From positions 930,001 through 994,000 of the forward strand of contig AP027925.1 in NCBI GenBank assembly GCA_036322875.1: DNA of 64,000 nucleotides, read 5' to 3'. Positions within the stretch are counted from its first letter, which is position 1; each line of letters begins with the position of its first letter. The translations under genes were made by a program, and so were the position numbers. The DNA is from Paraimprobicoccus trichonymphae (GTDB lineage Bacteria > Bacillota > Clostridia > Oscillospirales > Acutalibacteraceae). Positions 57,734 through 64,000 of the stretch are shown here, piece by piece. Under the pieces are notes generated by a model. The model was not told the origin of the DNA. It did no database searches and was given only the letters and a program-made list of their open reading frames with translations.

Positions 57734-58396
57734 TTATTCGAAATTTCCATTCTCAAGATTTAAAATACTATCAGCCGTTTTCTGTGCAAAAACAACATCA
57801 TGTGTAATAATCATAATTGTGTATCTTGATTTTGAAAGTTCTTTAATAAAAACTGTCAATTCGGTAACTAATTGTGGGTCCAAAGCTGAAGTTGGTTCAT
57901 CAAACAAAATTATTTTTGGCTCCATAATTAAAGCTCTTGCTATAGCAACTCTTTGTTTTTGCCCTCCAGACAAATTAATCGGATAGTCATTCTGAATGTT
58001 ATCAATTTTTAGTCTTTTTATTAAGTCATTACTTTTATTAAATATTTGTTCTTTACTCCATAGTCTAGAATTTTTAGCAGGTATTTCTATATTTTTTATA
58101 ACTGTTAGGTGATTAAATAAATTAAAATCTTGAAAAATTAATCCTAATTTTTTTGATATTTCAGATTTTTTTTTAGAAAATTTACCATCTTGTATTAAAA
58201 ACTCATTATCAATTTTTATGCTACCAAAATCTATGGTTTCAAGACCAATAATACACCTTAAAAAAGTGGACTTTCCTTTACCTGATTCTCCAGTTATTGC
58301 TATTATTTCACTTTTTTCAACGGAAAGATTAATATTCTTTAATATACATTTATTATTAAAATTTTTGTATAAATTAAAAATTTCTATAACCTTCAT
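57734..58396 (-). CDS. glnQ: Polar amino acid ABC transporter ATPase
   Basis: 220 residues. Walker A GESGKGKST, Q-loop IFQDFNLFNHLTV (typical of GlnQ/ArtP), signature LSGGQKQRVAIARAL, Walker B ILFDEPTSALDPQL and switch ITHDV. It energises uptake of a polar amino acid together with the fused permease upstream, which it overlaps by 4 bp (ATGA). The family's usual length is about 240, so it is slightly short at the C-terminus. Confidence 0.88.
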   Translation of the reverse strand: MKVIEIFNLYKNFNNKCILKNINLSVEKSEIIAITGESGKGKSTFLRCIIGLETIDFGSIKIDNEFLIQDGKFSKKKSEISKKLGLIFQDFNLFNHLTVIKNIEIPAKNSRLWSKEQIFNKSNDLIKRLKIDNIQNDYPINLSGGQKQRVAIARALIMEPKIILFDEPTSALDPQLVTELTVFIKELSKSRYTIMIITHDVVFAQKTADSILNLENGNFE

Positions 58397-59865
58397 GTAA
58401 ACTTTCTCCTTCCAAAATAAAATTTACTTTCTAATATTTTAAATACTTGAGCAATTAAAGCACAAGTTAACAAATAAATTCCAGCAGCTATTACATAACT
58501 CGTAACATCAGCTGTAGAATTCACTATATTTTTAGCATTTGAAAGCAATTCCTGGACTCCAATAGCAAAAATCAAAGCTGTATCTTTTACAAGCGAAATA
58601 CATTCATTGCATATTGTCGGCAAAGCAATTCTAATTACCTGAGGCAACAAAATTTTAAACAAAGTTTGAGATTTTGAAAAACCTAAAACTTTAGCTGCTT
58701 CATATTGCCCCTTGTTAATTCCTAAAAATCCACTGCGAAAAATATCTACAAAATATGCTGAATAATTTAATATAAAAGTAAAAACCCCAGCTAAAAATCT
58801 ATCCCTAAAAGTTAGATATTCTCCTAATGCTGGAATATAAGGAAGACCATAAAATATGAAAAACAGTTGTAATAACAAAGGAGTCCCGCGAATTAAATTT
58901 GTATATAATCTTATTGTAATATTAAAAAATTTATTTTTCGAATTTTGTAAAATACAAATTAATAATCCCAAAGGTAAAGAAAAAATTATCACTATAAAAA
59001 AAAGTTTTAAAGTGGTAAAAAATCCTATAAAAATTGGTAAAAAATTTATTTTTTTATTTTCTTGAGTATTTTTATTTAAGTTTTTTTGGGGTTCTTCCCA
59101 AAAAAACATATTTGAACCAAACCATTTTTCAGATATTTCCTTTGTTTTTTCTGAATAATTTAAATTTGATAGTCTATTTTCAATTTCATCCATTAACTCA
59201 AAATTTCCTTTTTTAACTGCTATAACATAATCTTCAGTAGAAATTTCTTGATTCAAAATTTTAAACTTCTCAGACAATCCTTTTTTATTCAAATAAAATT
59301 TAGCAACTATTTCATCTACAACTGTTGCATCAGATTTGTAAGTTTCAACTTCATTCAAACAATTAACCATATTTTCAAGTTCTATAATTTCTTTTATTTT
59401 TTTGTTTATATAATGACTTTTTAGAGATTCAACTCCTGTAGAACCTTTTTGAACACAGATAGTTTTGTTTTCTAAATCCTCTAATTCATTAATTTCTGAT
59501 TTTTTATTTACGATTGCAATTTGATGATTTTTCATATAAGGCCTAGTTAAAAGCATATGTTTTTCTCTTTCATCTGTTTTAGAAAGACCGTTCCATATGA
59601 CATCTATTTTACCAGTTTCCAATTCAAGTTCTTTTGCGTCCCAGTCTATAGATTGAAAAAACACTTTCTCTCCAAAAACTTCTTTTGCTAAATCAATGTC
59701 GAACCCAACAATTTCATTATTTTTACCCAAGAAGCCCATAGGAGGTACATTTATATCTAAACCAACTATAATTTTATCTTTTAAAGCAAAAATCTTATTG
59801 ACATTAAATAAGTTTAAATATAAAAGACATAACAAAAAAAACATAAAATTTTTCTTAAATTTCAT
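58393..59865 (-). CDS. Amino acid ABC transporter: fused substrate-binding protein and permease
   Basis: 490 residues. A signal peptide or anchor (about 1-27) and a type 3 solute-binding domain (about 30-250; VGLDINVPPMGFLGKNNEIV, VWNGLSKTDER, ENKTICVQKGSTGVESL) are joined to a permease with a His/Glu/Gln/Arg opine-type TM domain (about 275-485). The EAA loop reads EAAKVLGFSKSQTLFKILLPQ. Fusion of binding protein and permease occurs in some Firmicutes. It works with the GlnQ-type ATPase, coupled by overlap. One intact uptake system, probably glutamine or a related amino acid, fits dependence on host amino acids (inference). Confidence 0.9.
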   Translation of the reverse strand: MKFKKNFMFFLLCLLYLNLFNVNKIFALKDKIIVGLDINVPPMGFLGKNNEIVGFDIDLAKEVFGEKVFFQSIDWDAKELELETGKIDVIWNGLSKTDEREKHMLLTRPYMKNHQIAIVNKKSEINELEDLENKTICVQKGSTGVESLKSHYINKKIKEIIELENMVNCLNEVETYKSDATVVDEIVAKFYLNKKGLSEKFKILNQEISTEDYVIAVKKGNFELMDEIENRLSNLNYSEKTKEISEKWFGSNMFFWEEPQKNLNKNTQENKKINFLPIFIGFFTTLKLFFIVIIFSLPLGLLICILQNSKNKFFNITIRLYTNLIRGTPLLLQLFFIFYGLPYIPALGEYLTFRDRFLAGVFTFILNYSAYFVDIFRSGFLGINKGQYEAAKVLGFSKSQTLFKILLPQVIRIALPTICNECISLVKDTALIFAIGVQELLSNAKNIVNSTADVTSYVIAAGIYLLTCALIAQVFKILESKFYFGRRKFT

Positions 59866-60257
59866 AAAAACTCTCCAACTATAAATTACACAAAAACATA
59901 AAACCGTTAATCACGAAATTTATGTATATTTTTTAAAATTATTAAATTATATGTCATATATTATAATAACAAAAATTTTTTATTCATTATGATATTTTAT
60001 TATACAATAAAGTTCTATGAAAAGACTGTTTGCTGAGATTAATCCTACTTAGAAGCTAAAAATTTCATATGTTATACCGATATTCTTTCTTAAATTAATT
60101 TAGAAAAAATAAAAGTTAAATTGAATAATTTTAAAATATCTGTATACACTATTTCATAGATAAAGATATTTTTGAACTAAAAAGTGTTTTTTAATGTCTT
60201 TATATAGAATTTGCGATGATATGAAACAAATAAAAATTTTAACGTGAGGTGTTTTTT
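59866..60257. other. Non-coding gap
   Basis: No gene or strong structure is seen apart from the upstream regions of the two divergent genes. Confidence 0.4.
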
Positions 60258-60914
60258 ATGGCAGGTTATACAAGATACCAAGGTTTTTTTGATAAAAAAA
60301 ATTATAAACTTTTAAAAAAATCGATTTCAGTTCCTTCGGATGTTAGAGATGCAATTGAAAAAAAAGTAGTAAGAAGCACAGAACACGGTGGTCTTCGTGA
60401 AGATAGGTGGAGTACGGGGATAGATTTTGTCGGAGCGAATGATTACTTTTACTGCAATTTAAAAAAATCACACAACAGTGGAAAAATTTCAAAAGTGAAA
60501 CTTAATGACAATAATGAAATAGGTGGAAACGGAGGAAAAAAAGTTTCTGCTGGTTCTGTGGCTAAAGAAAAGGATCTTAGAATTGGCTTTTTATATGCTC
60601 ATGGACGTTATGCAGATGAAAGTGAGTTGAAAGATTTTTTGACTGTAATACTAGGTTCTAAAAAGAAAATTTGGCAAGATAAAATAGAAAAACAGATTGA
60701 AAAAGATAAAAATGATATAAATATTCAAGAAAAAATAGATGAGTTAGATAAATTATTTGGTGATATAGAATTAAATGTTAATACTCTTAGGTTTTATGAT
60801 TATAATATTGAAACAAAAGGGTCCAGAGGTCGTCTTATTGGTGAAATCTTAGAACACTTGCAAAACAAAAATGCTAAATACCCTAAAATTATATCGTATT
60901 GTCATCCATTATAA
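60258..60914 (+). CDS. Hypothetical protein starting MAGYTRYQGFF
   Basis: 218 residues from ATG 60258, 6 bp after GAGGTG; a GTG at 60249 is also in frame but overlaps the ribosome site. The protein is soluble, basic, with a Gly-rich stretch (EIGGNGGKK), a helical region (about 145-175, KIEKQIEKDKNDINIQ) and the end KIISYCHPL. No signal peptide or known motif. It ends before a strong hairpin. Start context and MAG opening resemble the pseudogene at 39110. Confidence 0.6.
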   Translation: MAGYTRYQGFFDKKNYKLLKKSISVPSDVRDAIEKKVVRSTEHGGLREDRWSTGIDFVGANDYFYCNLKKSHNSGKISKVKLNDNNEIGGNGGKKVSAGSVAKEKDLRIGFLYAHGRYADESELKDFLTVILGSKKKIWQDKIEKQIEKDKNDINIQEKIDELDKLFGDIELNVNTLRFYDYNIETKGSRGRLIGEILEHLQNKNAKYPKIISYCHPL

Positions 60915-60947
60915 ACAATAAAAGAATCATAAAGTAAAATAACATAA

Positions 60948-60982
60948 TTTGACAAATTACTCAGTAAAAGTGATTTGTCAAA
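60948..60982 (+). terminator. Strong hairpin after the 60258 gene
   Basis: TTTGACAAATTAC (60948-60960) pairs with GTGATTTGTCAAA (60970-60982) over 13 bp with one G-T pair. No long T tract follows, so it could instead stabilise the 3' end. Confidence 0.5.
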
Positions 60983-61487
60983 TATAAACGATAAATATTA
61001 TAGTGGATATTTCATTATAAATCATCCGGATTATGTATATAAACATTTTTTAATTATATATGATTTGTGTCAAAAACAACAGTTAAATGAGTAATTATAA
61101 AAAATTGAGTTTTACACTGGTTTAGTGTTTATTAATATTTTAGGTTTTGATGTTTAATTAGAAAAATAACATTATTTATGATATAACAAAAAATAAAAAT
61201 ATAAATACGATGATTAATCGGAAATTTCGCTAGCATTTTTATAAGAAAATTGTTCGTAAGAATTTGGCTAGAGTAATTAAACAATATATGATTATTTCAG
61301 TTTATGTGCTTGGATTTTCGCTGGACAATATTGTAACCTGTTTGATGTGTTTGCAATCAAAAAATGTGTATAAAATATCAAATATATACTCTCAAACAAC
61401 TTAGTGAAAACGTTGGTATGAGATAGCGAGTTTATATTCTAATTGAAAAATTTTTTGAATATTATATAATTAAGGAGAATTGATTTT
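60983..61487. other. Non-coding gap
   Basis: No supported gene. A+T-rich spacer ending in the AAGGAG ribosome site of the amidase. Confidence 0.4.
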
Positions 61488-62057
61488 TTGAAAATAAAGA
61501 TTTTTATTGACCAAGGGCACAATCCAGCAGGGGTAAATGCTGGAGCAGAAGGGTTTGGCTTAAAAGAACAAGAAATTACCTATAATGTTGGAATTTACTT
61601 AAAAGACATGTTAAACAAAAACCCAAATTTCAAGAGCAAAGTTTCGCGTAAGACTCCAGATGAGACTTTAGGTGTAAATAATTCAGATAGTTTAAGAATA
61701 AGAGTAGATATGGCAAACAACTGGCCAGCCGATTATTTTATAAGTATTCACGCAAATGCAAACATAAATCCTAAAATAAACGGTGCAGAAATTTATATTT
61801 TTGAAGAATACAGTAAGGCTTTCTATTTGGCTGAAGACGTTTTGAATTCTATAATTAAAGTTGTTGAGATATCAGATAACGAGGTGAGAATGAATCCTTC
61901 TCTTTATGTATTAAGAAAAACGACAATGCCAGCAATTTTAATAGAACTAGGATACTTAACAAATGAACTTGACGCAGTAAAATTGAGAAATGATCAACAT
62001 GATTTTGCTATTGGAATTTACAGAGGATTGCTAAATTATTTTGGTTTAGAAACTTAA
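61488..62057 (+). CDS. N-acetylmuramoyl-L-alanine amidase (Amidase_3)
   Basis: 189 residues, just the catalytic domain. Zinc and catalytic motifs: FIDQGH11NP, LKEQEITYNV (Glu ligand), SIHANAN (His ligand) and ILIELGYLTN (catalytic Glu). It cuts the bond between N-acetylmuramic acid and the stem peptide. No signal peptide or wall-binding domain is present, as in some CwlC/prophage-type amidases active from the mother cell or after lysis. TTG start after AAGGAG. Related use: spore mother-cell lysis or wall turnover. Confidence 0.88.
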   Translation: MKIKIFIDQGHNPAGVNAGAEGFGLKEQEITYNVGIYLKDMLNKNPNFKSKVSRKTPDETLGVNNSDSLRIRVDMANNWPADYFISIHANANINPKINGAEIYIFEEYSKAFYLAEDVLNSIIKVVEISDNEVRMNPSLYVLRKTTMPAILIELGYLTNELDAVKLRNDQHDFAIGIYRGLLNYFGLET

Positions 62058-62281
62058 TTTATAATATTCGTTGTTAGTATAAAGTAACAAATTATATAAA
62101 AATAATAAAAAAATTTAACATCCAATTTCCAAACCTGTTCAATTTAGAAATTTTAGATATATTGTTACATTTATGGAACAACCCAATTATCAAATTTTAT
62201 ATGCAAAATCTTTTAAATCATATAATAATCTTTCGTTTATTTTTAGATTTTGAATTATTAACATGCCCTAAAATGAACTAT

Positions 62282-63403
62282 TTAGTTTTTTAATCTCACT
62301 GGTAATAATAAAAAAACAAAATTGCCATCTCTAGATTTAGGCACAAACTTAATAGGTTTTATGGGACTACATAATTCTAAAATAACAATATCTGTATCTA
62401 AACTTTTTAAAACATCTAACATAAACTTACTATTAAATCCGATTTCTAGTTCGTTTCCTACAAACTCGACATTTTTAATTACATCTTTAGCTTTACCCAT
62501 AGAAGTTTCACATGATAATTCTATATTTTCCCTTGAAAATTTACAACATACGGAAGTTTTTAATCTTTCTAATATTAGCAAAGAAACTCTTTCTATACTT
62601 TCTTTAAAATTTCTAGTACTTATTTCTACCATGGTTTCAGCGTTTTTTGGTATAGAAACATTATAATCTAAAAATTCATCTTGTAATAATCTTGATATTA
62701 TATTATGCTTTCCAATTTTAAATTCAATGTAATTAATACCAAAACAGACTTCTAATTTTTCTACATCAGTATTTGACAAAAGTCTTAAAATTTCATTCAT
62801 AGTTTTACCTGGAACAACAAATCTTAAATTTAAATTTTCTTTGATATTTTCTTTTCTTAAAGCCATTCTGTAACCATCTAAAGCAACTAAAATAATCTCG
62901 AAATTTTTTATCTCAAACAAAATTCCAGTATAAACTGGTTTAGAAATATCATCAGAAACAGCAAAAATAGTCTGTTTTATCATGCTTTTTATTACATCTA
63001 CATCTAAATTTATAAATTCAGGATTTTCAATTCTAGGCAAATCTGGAAACTCTTTAAAAGAAATTCCACTCAATGAAAAATTACTACATCCAGATCTAAT
63101 ATCAGTCTTCAAGTTTTCGAAAACTTCAATTTTTATTAAATCTTCAGGTGATCTCCTTACTATTTCAGTAAATAACTTGGCTGGTAAAACAACAGACCCT
63201 TCTTTTTCAACTTCAATATTGATGTTTGTTTTGATTCCAAATTCCAAATTATAACCACATAGTCCTAACGTATTATCGCTTTTTGCTGTTAACAAAACAC
63301 CTTCAATAGCTGAAATATTTGATTTAGGAGAAACTGCTCTTTGAATCACTGATAAATTTTCTATTAATTCTAATTTATTACAAATTATTCTCATATTATG
63401 CAT
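62282..63403 (-). CDS. dnaN: DNA polymerase III beta subunit (sliding clamp)
   Basis: 373 residues, three clamp domains, normal length. Typical segments are SAIEGVLLTAKSDNTLGL near the start, the interdomain region, and the end PIKPIKFVPKSRDGNFVFLLLPVRL. It encircles DNA and tethers polymerase. ATG at 63403 is used here; ATG at 63394 (MRIICNKLE) matches the family N-terminus better. Neither has a clear ribosome site. dnaA does not lie within the 600 bp upstream, so the usual dnaA-dnaN pair is split or interrupted by repeats. Confidence 0.95.
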   Translation of the reverse strand: MHNMRIICNKLELIENLSVIQRAVSPKSNISAIEGVLLTAKSDNTLGLCGYNLEFGIKTNINIEVEKEGSVVLPAKLFTEIVRRSPEDLIKIEVFENLKTDIRSGCSNFSLSGISFKEFPDLPRIENPEFINLDVDVIKSMIKQTIFAVSDDISKPVYTGILFEIKNFEIILVALDGYRMALRKENIKENLNLRFVVPGKTMNEILRLLSNTDVEKLEVCFGINYIEFKIGKHNIISRLLQDEFLDYNVSIPKNAETMVEISTRNFKESIERVSLLILERLKTSVCCKFSRENIELSCETSMGKAKDVIKNVEFVGNELEIGFNSKFMLDVLKSLDTDIVILELCSPIKPIKFVPKSRDGNFVFLLLPVRLKN

Positions 63404-63454
63404 TCTAGTACTTACTCAAATATATTTCAAATTTTTTTGATATTTTTTATATAA

Positions 63455-63545
63455 ATTCGCGAGAAAATCGCTAAATATTTATTTTAGGGAATGAATCATA
63501 AAAATATTGACAAAAAATAATAGTATGATAAAATTACAGGGCGTC
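63455..63545 (+). repeat. Dispersed repeat, copy F (left-end block)
   Basis: GAGAAAATCGCTAAATATTT, ATTTTAGGGAATGAATC, then ATTGACA, 16 bp and TAAAAT. Almost the same as copy E over 70 bp. What follows (GGGCGTCAAGA) may be a truncated right end. Confidence 0.65.
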
Positions 63546-63621
63546 AAGAATTTTTAATATTAACTCCTATGTGAAGAGTAAAAATTAGACCTATTCTGAA
63601 GCCACAAAATATGATATAATA

Positions 63622-63764
63622 AGAGTATGTGCGTCTGGGTAGGGTTTTGCTTATGGTAAGGAATTGGAGCTACGCAGCAGAAGTCTCACCTTACAGAATG
63701 GTAGAAATATACTTCTGTATGCACCTGAGAATCCCCTGTCTAAAGGCAGGGGGAGTGTCAAGAC
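63622..63764 (+). ncRNA. Orphan omega-RNA-like sequence (IS605/TnpB right end)
   Basis: It starts just after TATAAT (63615-63620). GTGC (63629-63632) pairs with GCAC (63721-63724) to close a structured body that includes GGTAAGG with CCTTAC. It ends CTGAGAATCCCCTGTC, TAAA, GGCAGGGG, then GAGTGTCAAGA. The closing stem, the GAAnCCCC box and the terminal hairpin before AGTGTCAA match the 3' ends of TnpB-guided RNAs. No tnpB frame is within reach. In such systems the bases after the hairpin are the guide. Confidence 0.5.
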
Positions 63765-63789
63765 TGATTGTTCACAAAATTTTACAATT

Positions 63790-64000
63790 TTAAGAGGTTT
63801 TTATAAATGTATTTAAAATAACTAAAATTGTTAAAATTGTCTGTTGGTTCGTCTTTCTAGATATAAGTCCTTCATGAAATTCTATATGGGTTATACAATT
63901 CGTCATTGAATTGTCTATATTAAACAATAGTGTTTTAATATCAGTATTTTCTTTCACGTACGATTGATTTAACGTATTTTTAATCACAATACTAAATTTT
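63790..64000 (-). CDS. Possible partial hypothetical protein at the window end
   Basis: An open minus-strand frame runs from the window edge to 63790 (70 codons). It ends with a possible short membrane segment (QTILTILVILNTFI). GTG at 63987 is a possible start but has no ribosome site. No family recognised; it could be spurious. Confidence 0.25.
   Translation of the reverse strand, partial: KFSIVIKNTLNQSYVKENTDIKTLLFNIDNSMTNCITHIEFHEGLISRKTNQQTILTILVILNTFIKTS

Noticed and set aside
63404..64000. Replication origin next to dnaN
   Set aside because: No dnaA gene, no cluster of DnaA boxes (TTATCCACA) and no A+T-rich unwinding repeats were seen in the visible 600 bp.

Overview
The window is very A+T-rich and loosely packed. 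Intact, conserved housekeeping genes stand apart in long stretches of non-coding or decayed DNA. The conserved proteins are Firmicutes/Clostridia-like: SpoVAD, a SpoIIQ-like M23 peptidase, YfmF/YfmH-type M16 proteins, a TSCPD protein, HPr kinase, an ECF-type ATPase, a one-ORF SBP-permease, PlsX and PNPase. TGA is used as a stop, so the code is standard. Many pseudogenes, IS scars and orphan transport ATPases, together with eukaryote-like secreted proteins, suggest a host-associated clostridial bacterium in genome reduction. An intracellular symbiont of a protist or insect-gut host is my best inference; the sequence does not prove it. I found no rRNA, tRNA or CRISPR array.

Layout. 0-12.6 kb: partial radical SAM enzyme, M23 peptidase, the M16 pair, a possible ncRNA, PBP2, a DUF11-like protein, SpoVAD and an ABC ATPase. 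12.8-22 kb: TSCPD protein, P-type ATPase, short secreted or membrane proteins with a common leader, a secreted NEK-like Ser/Thr kinase with a tandem-repeat linker, an LRR surface protein, a Nif11-like peptide and a dead IS5-type element. 22-33.7 kb: aspartokinase without ACT domains, LepA, phage tape-measure fragments around a secreted RelA/SpoT-like protein, FabG, a large coiled-coil protein, PlsX and a response regulator. 33.7-40 kb: mostly non-coding, with short repeats, a Cys-rich peptide gene and PNPase. 40-47.3 kb: PI-PLC-like protein, MBL hydrolase, IspE, broken HprK, YefM-YoeB and a tape-measure pseudogene. 47.3-64 kb: ECF ATPase, decayed membrane proteins, L,D-transpeptidase, dead NagZ, CysS, PgsA, nested IS scars, a double-glycine peptide, an amino-acid ABC transporter, an amidase and DnaN.

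Three themes run through the window. (1) Possible host interface: signal-peptide kinase, RSH-like enzyme, PI-PLC, LRR protein, small leader-bearing proteins and RiPP-like peptides. One signal-peptide module is shared almost identically by the kinase and the L,D-transpeptidase. (2) Small dispersed elements of about 210-250 bp, each with a left-end hairpin, a TTGACA promoter-like block and a conserved right end. They look like non-autonomous IS200/IS605 derivatives or a multicopy small-RNA family, and there are separate orphan omega-RNA-like 3' ends. (3) Peptidoglycan metabolism (PBP2, L,D-transpeptidase, amidase, M23, dead NagZ) is well kept, whereas carbon regulation (HprK) and several transport systems are broken or orphaned.
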